Of a DNA stretch of 64,000 nt, positions 11,136-25,330 are shown piece after piece. The notes under the pieces were generated by a model that was given only the letters and a program-made list of their open reading frames with translations, was not told the origin of the DNA and did no database searches. Each line of letters starts with the position of its first letter. Within the stretch, counting starts at the first letter, position 1. This DNA is from Trichobilharzia szidati (lineage: Eukaryota; Platyhelminthes; Trematoda; Strigeidida; Schistosomatidae). Location of the stretch: positions 17,530,354-17,594,353 of the forward strand of contig OX235272.1 of NCBI GenBank assembly GCA_944472155.2, given 5' to 3'. Position numbers and translations under genes: made by a program.

Positions 11136-11844
11136 ATATGCATGCTTATTTAAATTGAATTCGTGGGATCTGATGCCTTAAAGCTCCGATATATCATAGC
11201 ATCTGTTGCAGTAACTTCACGCTGAAGTTGGTACTGAAGATGCTATCCGTAAAGATAATGGGAGCTTCGGAATTAAATCACTCAGTTCAGAGGACAATAA
11301 CAACATTCAAACACCCACCACTCAACTTTATGTTGCAGCCATTGCATGAATAATTTTCAGTGAAGATATGAAGTTGCAGACTTCAACCAAAGATTTAAAT
11401 CAAAAACGAAAGCGTCCCAAATACAGCTGTATTAGGAACCGAAATGTTGAAGACATAGCAGAATTGTTCTGTTTCACAGAATGCGTCAAGTAGTCATGAT
11501 ACACGTCTTCAGTTCTGAGGTTACCTGGAGTCCAAAAACAAAAAGCAAAATGTCTGAACAAATGACTGACGGTTAACGAAACTGTGCATTCATAATAAAA
11601 ACATACAACAGTCTAGATGAATCACAAAATTCACTAATCTCCATAAAGTTGGAAAATAGTGTATGAAGTACAACTTTAGTATCTGACAGTACAATGCTCA
11701 GCATAACATTCCATCCCAAAGGAATATTTGTTTCTATTCACAACAGTTATTAGATAACTTGTCCAAGTTAAGAGGAGAAATTCATGAACAAGGTAAGTGC
11801 GTTCAATGTCCGTACAAACGAATAATTATATCAGATATTATTAT
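11136..11844. other. no feature recognised; left flank of the tandem array
   Basis: No coding sequence or known repeat seen. It abuts the 3' end of the first RTE copy of the array and is not repeated in the other units, so it is single-copy left flank. Confidence 0.5.
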
Positions 11845-13545
11845 TCTTCTTCCCTTGGGTTCCCAGTGGAACATAAGGATTCAACTAAACGTCTCCACTT
11901 GCTTCTCTCTTCTCCTGTACTTTTCACCTGCATCCATGTTAGTGCACACTGTTTCAGCTCCTTTTCACACGATCTCCTCCATGTCACCCTTAGACGTCAC
12001 ACCCGCCACTTCCCTCCAGGGTTCCACTCAAGCGTCGGCCTGACGCGCGATGTCACCCAGCGGCCTCCTCAGCGAGTGTTCATCTCCATCGACCTCCACT
12101 TTCTCCTGCACATTTGTTGGGCGATTGGTTCTTGTTTTGTTTGTTCCCATAGTCTGTTTCTTGTTGGTTGTTGTTCTTTCCTGCCATCTGATCTTCAGTA
12201 TAGAGCCAGCGAAGACAGTCAGTTGTTGATAAAGGTCTGGAACAGGCTGTTGGAAATATTCTTTGTGACACACTAGCCAAGTTTCTGATCCATCCATATA
12301 GAAGAACTGACTGACTTGACGTTTGTATTGAAAATCCGAATTTTGTTGTTGATGCTGGCTGGGTTGAGTGACGAAGATTCCGAGATTGGTTTCAGGTTGA
12401 TGAATGTGTTTCCCGCCTTCCCAACTCTCGATTTGACATCCTCGTCCGTTCCAGCTGCCTGTAGTTGAGACAATGCTCCCTAAATAAGTGAATGAGGTAA
12501 ACTCTGTCAAATCCCTACCGTTGCTTGTGATTGGCGTTGAGTATTGCTGCTGTTGTTGTTGTTTGTTGGTTATTTTCATAACATCCGTTTTGTCTATGTT
12601 CACCTGCAGTCCTGTCTTTGCTGCTTCTTCGACCAGTTTGTCGGTTTTCGCTTGTAAGTCTTCGATTTTGTGTGACATCAAACATAAATCATCCTCACGC
12701 GAAATCCAGGTCTTCTAGGTTCTTCATGTCAGTCCACGATATCCCTGTATTCTCGTTTCCCACTGTCTGACGACGCATGATCCAGTCCGCGACAATTAGG
12801 AATATCATTGGTGATAGTAAGCACCCTTGTCTGACTCCTGTGTTTACTCCGGTCGCCTCGCTGAGTTTTCTGTTGTGGATCACTTGACATGTGCCGTTGT
12901 CGTACAGCTGTTGAATAAGGTTGATGAATAATTGGGGTACGCCATAGTATTCGAGTAGTTTCCAAATTCCTTCCTCTCTGTCGAAGGCCTTCTCAAAGTC
13001 TATGAAGTTGAGGTAGAGGTTTGATTGCCATTCCATGCTTTGTTCTGTGATGATGATGCGTAGAGTTGCAATTTGGTCAGAACATGATTTGCCTTTCCTG
13101 AATCCAGTTTGTTCTGGACGGAATTCTGCATCCAGTGCACCCTTTATTCTCTACAGGATGATGCGACTCAGAATTTTACTTGGCGTCGACAGGAGCATGA
13201 TTCCTCGCCAGTTCTTGCAGAGTGAGGCCTAAGTCGCCCTTCTTTGGTAGTTTCACGAGGTAACCTTTCCTCCAGTGAGTAGGCGCCTTTTCCTCCTTCC
13301 AGACCTTTTGCAATAATGGAGTCAGCATATCTGCTGACATCTCTAGTTCCACTTTCAGTGCTTCCGGGGGTATTCTATCTAGTCCAGCTGCTTTTCCAGC
13401 TTTCAGAAGCTTGATTTCATTCAAGACTTCAGCTTTCGTTGGATGATTGGTGTCAACTTGCAGTTGTGCACGTGCTGTTGTTGGTATTTCTGGACGGGTT
13501 GCAGGTGGTGGTCGGTTCAAGAGTCCTTTGAAGAACATCAGACAT
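11845..13545 (-). mobile_element. RTE-clade LINE, 5'-truncated, array copy 1
   Basis: Minus-strand LINE. From its 5' end at about 13545 it reads a linker (GLLNRPPPAT), KAGKAAGLDRIPPEALK, LYLNFIDFEKAFDREEGIW (palm Asp present, with a deletion after the motif), GVPQLFINLIQQLYDNGTCQ, NTGVRQGCLLSPMIFLIV and LEDLDFA (the frame breaks just before DD). Then come SHKIEDLQAKTDKLVEE, a poly-Gln tract (TNKQQQQQQ), FTYLGSIVSTTG and a C-terminal region. Several frame breaks make it a pseudogene. The last 45 bp of the 3' end (11845-11889) differ from those of the other array copies, marking it as originally a different insertion or the edge of a crossover. Confidence 0.88.
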
Positions 13546-15210
13546 ACGCAGATTAAATTCCTAAATGCTGCTTAATTGATTACCAGGATTACAACAGTAC
13601 ACCTGATACCCACCTAGTCTGGTTCATTCCTTCGGTTTCTGGAAATTACAGCAGTACGCCTAAATACCTTCTTTGTGCCAATGTGAGGTGTCCAAGAGAA
13701 TTCACGCCTATTGAGGAGAAAGGATAGTAGTCTACCTGAAATGTGTTCGTCAACATGGATGCCACTAACTGGCAGTCTGGCTTGATATGGCCCCCTCTGA
13801 ACAGTTATTTACAGTATGGTACTTGGTGATAAATACCATAATAACCAGACTTAAGATGAACCTCATAACTTGGGGTCTATTGTGCTGCAGACATGTACTT
13901 GTAAGGTAAACGTGAACAGAACACCACGTCCTCAAAGTAATTTCCTCATCAGAGACATTCAAATAGTAGCTTTAAATAATTCACCAAAATTATTTGTCTG
14001 CAGCTTTCATCATTCAACACTGAGTCCTAACCTTCACTGTTTAAGGCGACCAGTTGATCTGAAGATGCGAGGTCAAGCATCCATAATATTTGACAGGTTA
14101 ATAGGTTACATTCCATGGCTTGTGCACACACTCTAGCTAAGTAGACATTCCCACCTTATATTTCTGGTCCTTAATTATATATTTCATGTTTAAGAAGGAC
14201 AATCTGTCAGTGTTCAGCTAACGCACCGTAGTCCGCTGTAAGTAGAAAGCGAACTGGGAGTTGGAGGATATACAATGACAGTTGCATACAGCTTATTTTA
14301 CCTGTCCGTAAACAACTCTCATCTTTTAAAATATCATTACATATACTTATTGCCCTTTATGAATCTTAATAAAGCAAAAATAACTGTATGTGCAGAATAA
14401 AATGGTACTTTAGAGGCTGACGGTATTGACGTACGCGGATTCTACAGAGTATACTAACGCAAGATCTAATACCAACAACTTCTGTAGTATTCGTTCCGCG
14501 TAGACCAAAGGTTAAGCAAAAGACCAGAGTTGATCGTCCAAATTACGAGATATATTTCGGGACCAAAACGTATTATGAGATGATTGCTTAACTGGCTAGT
14601 GATCGTGCACTAACGAGACACGACGGATTACCAAATGGCATGGATGCTTGGCCGGAAGCCTTCAGCTAAACAAGTCGACTTAAACAGTGAGGGTCAGCAT
14701 CTAATGTTCAGTGGTGATTGCTGTGCTCAATGATTCTGGGGAATTATTTACCGCTACAGTACCATCAATTATTTCGTCGACTACTCGTTAGCTACCTACA
14801 GCCTTAAGAAAAAAGTAGGTTTATGCAGAGAAGAATATTAACATGCTTGCAAATGTGACGCGATATCAGTTAACAGAAGGCTCCGAACGTAATAAATAAT
14901 CCTCAGAAATTACATTTATACACACTTTTACACACAGAGGGTTCGGTTTTCAACAAGAAATAAACGTGATTTTAAAAAATGCGTATTTTCAGTAAATTCT
15001 CATCAGGCTTTACATTTACATAATGACGAAATATTAGTCATAGGCATTTGAATTAATGTGGTTAATAGAATATATGGGATCAGAGTTCAGGGATATAAGT
15101 TAATGGATAACAGTCCAGGTGATCATGATAATAATAATGATAATAACAATAATAATAAGATAAATCCACTCAAGAGTTTATATAATCTAGGCAATGGTGA
15201 GTGTATAGAT
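13546..15210. other. non-LINE part of the array unit (also 16921-18585, 20296-21960, diverged 23671-25330)
   Basis: No coding region recognised: the 88-codon frame at 13870-14136 and its opposite partner have no motif. The right part (14740-15010) resembles dispersed sequence at 51720-51880 and 63190-63420. On the minus strand it holds a hammerhead-like string (CTAACGA, GTAGTCGAC, GAAA at about 14763-14786), which suggests that part is an old PLE terminal region. A short imperfect (AAT)n run precedes the junction at 15210. Confidence 0.6.
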
Positions 15211-16920
15211 TATTATTATTGTTGTTCCCTTGGTTTCCTAGTGGAACATAGGGCTTCAGTTGCACGTCTCCACTTGCTTCTCTCTTCTCCTGTACTTTTC
15301 ACCTGCATCCATGTTAGTGCACACTGTTTCAGCTCCTTTTCACACGATCTCCTCCATGTCACCCTTAGACGTCACACCCGCCACTTCCCTCCAGGGTTCC
15401 ACTCAAGCGTCGGCCTGACGCGCGATGTCACCCAGCGGCCTCCTCAGCGAGTGTTCATCTCCATCGACCTCCACTTTCTCCTGCACATTTGTTGGGCGAT
15501 TGGTTCTTGTTTTGTTTGTTCCCATAGTCTGTTTCTTGTTGGTTGTTGTTCTTTCCTGCCATCTGATCTTCAGTATAGAGCCAGCGAAGACAGTCAGTTG
15601 TTGATAAAGGTCTGGAACAGGCTGTTGGAAATATTCTTTGTGACACACTAGCCAAGTTTCTGATCCATCCATATAGAAGAACTGACTGACTTGACGTTTG
15701 TATTGAAAATCCGAATTTTGTTGTTGATGCTGGCTGGGTTGAGTGACGAAGATTCCGAGATTGGTTTCAGGTTGATGAATGTGTTTCCCGCCTTCCCAAC
15801 TCTCGATTTGACATCCTCGTCCGTTCCAGCTGCCTGTAGTTGAGACAATGCTCCCTAAATAAGTGAATGAGGTAAACTCTGTCAAATCCCTACCGTTGCT
15901 TGTGATTGGCGTTGAGTATTGCTGCTGTTGTTGTTGTTTGTTGGTTATTTTCATAACATCCGTTTTGTCTATGTTCACCTGCAGTCCTGTCTTTGCTGCT
16001 TCTTCGACCAGTTTGTCGGTTTTCGCTTGTAAGTCTTCGATTTTGTGTGACATCAAACATAAATCATCCTCACGCGAAATCCAGGTCTTCTAGGTTCTTC
16101 ATGTCAGTCCACGATATCCCTGTATTCTCGTTTCCCACTGTCTGACGACGCATGATCCAGTCCGCGACAATTAGGAATATCATTGGTGATAGTAAGCACC
16201 CTTGTCTGACTCCTGTGTTTACTCCGGTCGCCTCGCTGAGTTTTCTGTTGTGGATCACTTGACATGTGCCGTTGTCGTACAGCTGTTGAATAAGGTTGAT
16301 GAATAATTGGGGTACGCCATAGTATTCGAGTAGTTTCCAAATTCCTTCCTCTCTGTCGAAGGCCTTCTCAAAGTCTATGAAGTTGAGGTAGAGGTTTGAT
16401 TGCCATTCCATGCTTTGTTCTGTGATGATGATGCGTAGAGTTGCAATTTGGTCAGAACATGATTTGCCTTTCCTGAATCCAGTTTGTTCTGGACGGAATT
16501 CTGCATCCAGTGCACCCTTTATTCTCTACAGGATGATGCGACTCAGAATTTTACTTGGCGTCGACAGGAGCATGATTCCTCGCCAGTTCTTGCAGAGTGA
16601 GGCCTAAGTCGCCCTTCTTTGGTAGTTTCACGAGGTAACCTTTCCTCCAGTGAGTAGGCGCCTTTTCCTCCTTCCAGACCTTTTGCAATAATGGAGTCAG
16701 CATATCTGCTGACATCTCTAGTTCCACTTTCAGTGCTTCCGGGGGTATTCTATCTAGTCCAGCTGCTTTTCCAGCTTTCAGAAGCTTGATTTCATTCAAG
16801 ACTTCAGCTTTCGTTGGATGATTGGTGTCAACTTGCAGTTGTGCACGTGCTGTTGTTGGTATTTCTGGACGGGTTGCAGGTGGTGGTCGGTTCAAGAGTC
16901 CTTTGAAGAACATCAGACAT
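15211..16920 (-). mobile_element. RTE-clade LINE, array copy 2
   Basis: Same element as array copy 1, at +3,375 bp. Its 3' end carries a TATTATTATTGTTG tail inserted right after GTGTATAGAT. In the terminal unit that target sequence is uninterrupted (25321-25335), which fixes the LINE/flank junction at 15210/15211. Confidence 0.88.
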
Positions 16921-18585
16921 ACGCAGATTAAATTCCTAAATGCTGCTTAATTGATTACCAGGATTACAACAGTACACCTGATACCCACCTAGTCTGGTTC
17001 ATTCCTTCGGTTTCTGGAAATTACAGCAGTACGCCTAAATACCTTCTTTGTGCCAATGTGAGGTGTCCAAGAGAATTCACGCCTATTGAGGAGAAAGGAT
17101 AGTAGTCTACCTGAAATGTGTTCGTCAACATGGATGCCACTAACTGGCAGTCTGGCTTGATATGGCCCCCTCTGAACAGTTATTTACAGTATGGTACTTG
17201 GTGATAAATACCATAATAACCAGACTTAAGATGAACCTCATAACTTGGGGTCTATTGTGCTGCAGACATGTACTTGTAAGGTAAACGTGAACAGAACACC
17301 ACGTCCTCAAAGTAATTTCCTCATCAGAGACATTCAAATAGTAGCTTTAAATAATTCACCAAAATTATTTGTCTGCAGCTTTCATCATTCAACACTGAGT
17401 CCTAACCTTCACTGTTTAAGGCGACCAGTTGATCTGAAGATGCGAGGTCAAGCATCCATAATATTTGACAGGTTAATAGGTTACATTCCATGGCTTGTGC
17501 ACACACTCTAGCTAAGTAGACATTCCCACCTTATATTTCTGGTCCTTAATTATATATTTCATGTTTAAGAAGGACAATCTGTCAGTGTTCAGCTAACGCA
17601 CCGTAGTCCGCTGTAAGTAGAAAGCGAACTGGGAGTTGGAGGATATACAATGACAGTTGCATACAGCTTATTTTACCTGTCCGTAAACAACTCTCATCTT
17701 TTAAAATATCATTACATATACTTATTGCCCTTTATGAATCTTAATAAAGCAAAAATAACTGTATGTGCAGAATAAAATGGTACTTTAGAGGCTGACGGTA
17801 TTGACGTACGCGGATTCTACAGAGTATACTAACGCAAGATCTAATACCAACAACTTCTGTAGTATTCGTTCCGCGTAGACCAAAGGTTAAGCAAAAGACC
17901 AGAGTTGATCGTCCAAATTACGAGATATATTTCGGGACCAAAACGTATTATGAGATGATTGCTTAACTGGCTAGTGATCGTGCACTAACGAGACACGACG
18001 GATTACCAAATGGCATGGATGCTTGGCCGGAAGCCTTCAGCTAAACAAGTCGACTTAAACAGTGAGGGTCAGCATCTAATGTTCAGTGGTGATTGCTGTG
18101 CTCAATGATTCTGGGGAATTATTTACCGCTACAGTACCATCAATTATTTCGTCGACTACTCGTTAGCTACCTACAGCCTTAAGAAAAAAGTAGGTTTATG
18201 CAGAGAAGAATATTAACATGCTTGCAAATGTGACGCGATATCAGTTAACAGAAGGCTCCGAACGTAATAAATAATCCTCAGAAATTACATTTATACACAC
18301 TTTTACACACAGAGGGTTCGGTTTTCAACAAGAAATAAACGTGATTTTAAAAAATGCGTATTTTCAGTAAATTCTCATCAGGCTTTACATTTACATAATG
18401 ACGAAATATTAGTCATAGGCATTTGAATTAATGTGGTTAATAGAATATATGGGATCAGAGTTCAGGGATATAAGTTAATGGATAACAGTCCAGGTGATCA
18501 TGATAATAATAATGATAATAACAATAATAATAAGATAAATCCACTCAAGAGTTTATATAATCTAGGCAATGGTGAGTGTATAGAT

Positions 18586-20295
18586 TATTATTATTGTTGT
18601 TCCCTTGGTTTCCTAGTGGAACATAGGGCTTCAGTTGCACGTCTCCACTTGCTTCTCTCTTCTCCTGTACTTTTCACCTGCATCCATGTTAGTGCACACT
18701 GTTTCAGCTCCTTTTCACACGATCTCCTCCATGTCACCCTTAGACGTCACACCCGCCACTTCCCTCCAGGGTTCCACTCAAGCGTCGGCCTGACGCGCGA
18801 TGTCACCCAGCGGCCTCCTCAGCGAGTGTTCATCTCCATCGACCTCCACTTTCTCCTGCACATTTGTTGGGCGATTGGTTCTTGTTTTGTTTGTTCCCAT
18901 AGTCTGTTTCTTGTTGGTTGTTGTTCTTTCCTGCCATCTGATCTTCAGTATAGAGCCAGCGAAGACAGTCAGTTGTTGATAAAGGTCTGGAACAGGCTGT
19001 TGGAAATATTCTTTGTGACACACTAGCCAAGTTTCTGATCCATCCATATAGAAGAACTGACTGACTTGACGTTTGTATTGAAAATCCGAATTTTGTTGTT
19101 GATGCTGGCTGGGTTGAGTGACGAAGATTCCGAGATTGGTTTCAGGTTGATGAATGTGTTTCCCGCCTTCCCAACTCTCGATTTGACATCCTCGTCCGTT
19201 CCAGCTGCCTGTAGTTGAGACAATGCTCCCTAAATAAGTGAATGAGGTAAACTCTGTCAAATCCCTACCGTTGCTTGTGATTGGCGTTGAGTATTGCTGC
19301 TGTTGTTGTTGTTTGTTGGTTATTTTCATAACATCCGTTTTGTCTATGTTCACCTGCAGTCCTGTCTTTGCTGCTTCTTCGACCAGTTTGTCGGTTTTCG
19401 CTTGTAAGTCTTCGATTTTGTGTGACATCAAACATAAATCATCCTCACGCGAAATCCAGGTCTTCTAGGTTCTTCATGTCAGTCCACGATATCCCTGTAT
19501 TCTCGTTTCCCACTGTCTGACGACGCATGATCCAGTCCGCGACAATTAGGAATATCATTGGTGATAGTAAGCACCCTTGTCTGACTCCTGTGTTTACTCC
19601 GGTCGCCTCGCTGAGTTTTCTGTTGTGGATCACTTGACATGTGCCGTTGTCGTACAGCTGTTGAATAAGGTTGATGAATACTTGGGGTACGCCATAGTAT
19701 TCGAGTAGTTTCCAAATTCCTTCCTCTCTGTCGAAGGCCTTCTCAAAGTCTATGAAGTTGAGGTAGAGGTTTGATTGCCATTCCATGCTTTGTTCTGTGA
19801 TGATGATGCGTAGAGTTGCAATTTGGTCAGAACATGATTTGCCTTTCCTGAATCCAGTTTGTTCTGGACGGAATTCTGCATCCAGTGCACCCTTTATTCT
19901 CTACAGGATGATGCGACTCAGAATTTTACTTGGCGTCGACAGGAGCATGATTCCTCGCCAGTTCTTGCAGAGTGAGGCCTAAGTCGCCCTTCTTTGGTAG
20001 TTTCACGAGGTAACCTTTCCTCCAGTGAGTAGGCGCCTTTTCCTCCTTCCAGACCTTTTGCAATAATGGAGTCAGCATATCTGCTGACATCTCTAGTTCC
20101 ACTTTCAGTGCTTCCGGGGGTATTCTATCTAGTCCAGCTGCTTTTCCAGCTTTCAGAAGCTTGATTTCATTCAAGACTTCAGCTTTCGTTGGATGATTGG
20201 TGTCAACTTGCAGTTGTGCACGTGCTGTTGTTGGTATTTCTGGACGGGTTGCAGGTGGTGGTCGGTTCAAGAGTCCTTTGAAGAACATCAGACAT
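18586..20295 (-). mobile_element. RTE-clade LINE, array copy 3
   Basis: Same as copy 2, carrying the one substitution I could identify (about 19681, Leu to Val in GVPQ[L/V]FINL). The change shows that the assembly is not simply one unit duplicated in silico. Confidence 0.88.
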
Positions 20296-21960
20296 ACGCA
20301 GATTAAATTCCTAAATGCTGCTTAATTGATTACCAGGATTACAACAGTACACCTGATACCCACCTAGTCTGGTTCATTCCTTCGGTTTCTGGAAATTACA
20401 GCAGTACGCCTAAATACCTTCTTTGTGCCAATGTGAGGTGTCCAAGAGAATTCACGCCTATTGAGGAGAAAGGATAGTAGTCTACCTGAAATGTGTTCGT
20501 CAACATGGATGCCACTAACTGGCAGTCTGGCTTGATATGGCCCCCTCTGAACAGTTATTTACAGTATGGTACTTGGTGATAAATACCATAATAACCAGAC
20601 TTAAGATGAACCTCATAACTTGGGGTCTATTGTGCTGCAGACATGTACTTGTAAGGTAAACGTGAACAGAACACCACGTCCTCAAAGTAATTTCCTCATC
20701 AGAGACATTCAAATAGTAGCTTTAAATAATTCACCAAAATTATTTGTCTGCAGCTTTCATCATTCAACACTGAGTCCTAACCTTCACTGTTTAAGGCGAC
20801 CAGTTGATCTGAAGATGCGAGGTCAAGCATCCATAATATTTGACAGGTTAATAGGTTACATTCCATGGCTTGTGCACACACTCTAGCTAAGTAGACATTC
20901 CCACCTTATATTTCTGGTCCTTAATTATATATTTCATGTTTAAGAAGGACAATCTGTCAGTGTTCAGCTAACGCACCGTAGTCCGCTGTAAGTAGAAAGC
21001 GAACTGGGAGTTGGAGGATATACAATGACAGTTGCATACAGCTTATTTTACCTGTCCGTAAACAACTCTCATCTTTTAAAATATCATTACATATACTTAT
21101 TGCCCTTTATGAATCTTAATAAAGCAAAAATAACTGTATGTGCAGAATAAAATGGTACTTTAGAGGCTGACGGTATTGACGTACGCGGATTCTACAGAGT
21201 ATACTAACGCAAGATCTAATACCAACAACTTCTGTAGTATTCGTTCCGCGTAGACCAAAGGTTAAGCAAAAGACCAGAGTTGATCGTCCAAATTACGAGA
21301 TATATTTCGGGACCAAAACGTATTATGAGATGATTGCTTAACTGGCTAGTGATCGTGCACTAACGAGACACGACGGATTACCAAATGGCATGGATGCTTG
21401 GCCGGAAGCCTTCAGCTAAACAAGTCGACTTAAACAGTGAGGGTCAGCATCTAATGTTCAGTGGTGATTGCTGTGCTCAATGATTCTGGGGAATTATTTA
21501 CCGCTACAGTACCATCAATTATTTCGTCGACTACTCGTTAGCTACCTACAGCCTTAAGAAAAAAGTAGGTTTATGCAGAGAAGAATATTAACATGCTTGC
21601 AAATGTGACGCGATATCAGTTAACAGAAGGCTCCGAACGTAATAAATAATCCTCAGAAATTACATTTATACACACTTTTACACACAGAGGGTTCGGTTTT
21701 CAACAAGAAATAAACGTGATTTTAAAAAATGCGTATTTTCAGTAAATTCTCATCAGGCTTTACATTTACATAATGACGAAATATTAGTCATAGGCATTTG
21801 AATTAATGTGGTTAATAGAATATATGGGATCAGAGTTCAGGGATATAAGTTAATGGATAACAGTCCAGGTGATCATGATAATAATAATGATAATAACAAT
21901 AATAATAAGATAAATCCACTCAAGAGTTTATATAATCTAGGCAATGGTGAGTGTATAGAT

Positions 21961-23670
21961 TATTATTATTGTTGTTCCCTTGGTTTCCTAGTGGAACATA
22001 GGGCTTCAGTTGCACGTCTCCACTTGCTTCTCTCTTCTCCTGTACTTTTCACCTGCATCCATGTTAGTGCACACTGTTTCAGCTCCTTTTCACACGATCT
22101 CCTCCATGTCACCCTTAGACGTCACACCCGCCACTTCCCTCCAGGGTTCCACTCAAGCGTCGGCCTGACGCGCGATGTCACCCAGCGGCCTCCTCAGCGA
22201 GTGTTCATCTCCATCGACCTCCACTTTCTCCTGCACATTTGTTGGGCGATTGGTTCTTGTTTTGTTTGTTCCCATAGTCTGTTTCTTGTTGGTTGTTGTT
22301 CTTTCCTGCCATCTGATCTTCAGTATAGAGCCAGCGAAGACAGTCAGTTGTTGATAAAGGTCTGGAACAGGCTGTTGGAAATATTCTTTGTGACACACTA
22401 GCCAAGTTTCTGATCCATCCATATAGAAGAACTGACTGACTTGACGTTTGTATTGAAAATCCGAATTTTGTTGTTGATGCTGGCTGGGTTGAGTGACGAA
22501 GATTCCGAGATTGGTTTCAGGTTGATGAATGTGTTTCCCGCCTTCCCAACTCTCGATTTGACATCCTCGTCCGTTCCAGCTGCCTGTAGTTGAGACAATG
22601 CTCCCTAAATAAGTGAATGAGGTAAACTCTGTCAAATCCCTACCGTTGCTTGTGATTGGCGTTGAGTATTGCTGCTGTTGTTGTTGTTTGTTGGTTATTT
22701 TCATAACATCCGTTTTGTCTATGTTCACCTGCAGTCCTGTCTTTGCTGCTTCTTCGACCAGTTTGTCGGTTTTCGCTTGTAAGTCTTCGATTTTGTGTGA
22801 CATCAAACATAAATCATCCTCACGCGAAATCCAGGTCTTCTAGGTTCTTCATGTCAGTCCACGATATCCCTGTATTCTCGTTTCCCACTGTCTGACGACG
22901 CATGATCCAGTCCGCGACAATTAGGAATATCATTGGTGATAGTAAGCACCCTTGTCTGACTCCTGTGTTTACTCCGGTCGCCTCGCTGAGTTTTCTGTTG
23001 TGGATCACTTGACATGTGCCGTTGTCGTACAGCTGTTGAATAAGGTTGATGAATAATTGGGGTACGCCATAGTATTCGAGTAGTTTCCAAATTCCTTCCT
23101 CTCTGTCGAAGGCCTTCTCAAAGTCTATGAAGTTGAGGTAGAGGTTTGATTGCCATTCCATGCTTTGTTCTGTGATGATGATGCGTAGAGTTGCAATTTG
23201 GTCAGAACATGATTTGCCTTTCCTGAATCCAGTTTGTTCTGGACGGAATTCTGCATCCAGTGCACCCTTTATTCTCTACAGGATGATGCGACTCAGAATT
23301 TTACTTGGCGTCGACAGGAGCATGATTCCTCGCCAGTTCTTGCAGAGTGAGGCCTAAGTCGCCCTTCTTTGGTAGTTTCACGAGGTAACCTTTCCTCCAG
23401 TGAGTAGGCGCCTTTTCCTCCTTCCAGACCTTTTGCAATAATGGAGTCAGCATATCTGCTGACATCTCTAGTTCCACTTTCAGTGCTTCCGGGGGTATTC
23501 TATCTAGTCCAGCTGCTTTTCCAGCTTTCAGAAGCTTGATTTCATTCAAGACTTCAGCTTTCGTTGGATGATTGGTGTCAACTTGCAGTTGTGCACGTGC
23601 TGTTGTTGGTATTTCTGGACGGGTTGCAGGTGGTGGTCGGTTCAAGAGTCCTTTGAAGAACATCAGACAT
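21961..23670 (-). mobile_element. RTE-clade LINE, array copy 4
   Basis: Same as copy 2. The downstream partner sequence is identical for about 700 bp beyond the LINE 5' end and then becomes diverged. Confidence 0.88.
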
Positions 23671-25330
23671 ACGCAGATTAAATTCCTAAATGCTGCTTAA
23701 TTGATTACCAGGATTACAACAGTACACCTGATACCCACCTAGTCTGGTTCATTCCTTCGGTTTCTGGAAATTACAGCAGTACGCCTAAATACCTTCTTTG
23801 TGCCAATGTGAGGTGTCCAAGAGAATTCACGCCTATTGAGGAGAAAGGATAGTAGTCTACCTGAAATGTGTTCGTCAACATGGATGCCACTAACTGGCAG
23901 TCTGGCTTGATATGGCCCCCTCTGAACAGTTATTTACAGTATGGTACTTGGTGATAAATACCATAATAACCAGACTTAAGATGAACCTCATAACTTGGGG
24001 TCTATTGTGCTGCAGACATGTACTTGTAAGGTAAACGTGAACAGAACACCACGTCCTCAAAGTAATTTCCTCATCAGAGACATTCAAATAGTAGCTTTAA
24101 ATAATTCACCAAAATTATTTGTCTGCAGCTTTCATCATTCAACACTGAGTCCTAACCTTCACTGTTTAAGGCGACCAGTTGATCTGAAGATGCGAGGTCA
24201 AGCATCCATAATATTTGACAGGTTAATAGGTTACATTCCATGGCTTGTGCACACACTCTAGCTAAGTAGACATTCCCACCTTATATTTCTGGTCCTTAAT
24301 TATATATTTCATGTTTAAGAAGGACAATCTGTCAGTGTTCAGCTAACGCACCGTAGTCCGCTGTAAGTAGAAAGTGTACGGGGAGTTGGAGGATATACAA
24401 TGACAGTTGCATACAGCTTATTTTACCTGTCCGTAAACAACTCTCATCTTTTAAAATATCATTACATATACTTATTGCCCTTCACGAATCTTAAAAAAGC
24501 AAAAATAACCGTTTGTGCAGAATAAAATGGTACTTTAGAGGCTGACGGTATTGACGTTCGCGGATTGTACGGAGTATACTAACGCAAGATCTAATACCAA
24601 CAACTTCTATATTATTCAGTCCGTGTAGACCAAAGGTTAAGCAAAAGACCAGAGTTGATCGTCCAAATTACGAGATATATTTCGGGACCAAAACGTATTA
24701 CGAGATGATTGCTTAAGTAGGCTAGTGATCGTGCACGAACGTGACACGATGGAGTAGCAAAATGGCATGGATGCTTGGCCGGAAGACTTCAGCTAAAGAA
24801 GTCGACTTAAACAGTGAGGGTCAGCATCTAATGTTCAGTAATGATTGCTGTGGTCAATAATTTTGGGGAATTATTTACCGCTACAGTACCATTGTTTATT
24901 TCGTCGACTACTCGTTAGCTACCTACAGCCTTAAGAAAAAAGTAGGTTTATGCAGGGAACAATATTAACATACTTGCAAATGTGACACGATATCAGTTAA
25001 CAGAAGCCTGCAAACCTAATAAATAGTCCTCAGAAATTACATTTATACACACTTTTACAGAGAGGGTTTGGTTTTCAACAAGAAATAAGCGCGATTTTAA
25101 AAAATGCGTATTTTCAGTAAATTCTCATCAGGCTTTACATTTACATAATGACGAAATATTAGTCATAGGCATTTGAATTAATGTGGTTAATAGGAAATAT
25201 GGTATCAGAGTTCAGGTATGTGAGTTAATCGATAACAGTCGAGGTGATCATGATAATAATAATAATAACAATAATAATAAGATAAATTCATTCAAGAATT
25301 TATATAATCTAGGCGACTGTGAGTGTATAG

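Larger units (their letters stand above)
11890..25330. repeat. tandem array of a 3,375-bp unit, four copies
   Basis: Every landmark recurs at an exact 3,375-bp spacing. The unit begins at 11890, 15265, 18640 and 22015. All small frames repeat with identical translations, apart from one A-to-C change at about 19681 in the third copy (Leu to Val in the RT frame). Each unit is an RTE LINE 3' part (about 1.66 kb, minus strand) plus about 1.7 kb of other DNA. The left edge is sharp: upstream of 11889 the LINE end is still recognisable but clearly diverged. The last unit is identical until about 24370, then differs by several per cent to 25330 and lacks the next LINE. A recent amplification with a distinct older edge is the simplest reading. 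Confidence 0.95.

Noticed and set aside
12488..12718. Cysteine-rich small protein on the plus strand (CCCCCC)
   Set aside because: Antisense of the LINE poly-Gln tract; repeated only because the LINE is.
15058..15651. 197-codon plus-strand frame repeated through the array
   Set aside because: It is the antisense shadow of the RTE LINE C-terminal region preceded by an Asn-rich triplet repeat.
11890..25330. CRISPR-like or satellite array
   Set aside because: The unit is 3.4 kb with a LINE inside; no short repeats and spacers, and the organism is eukaryotic.
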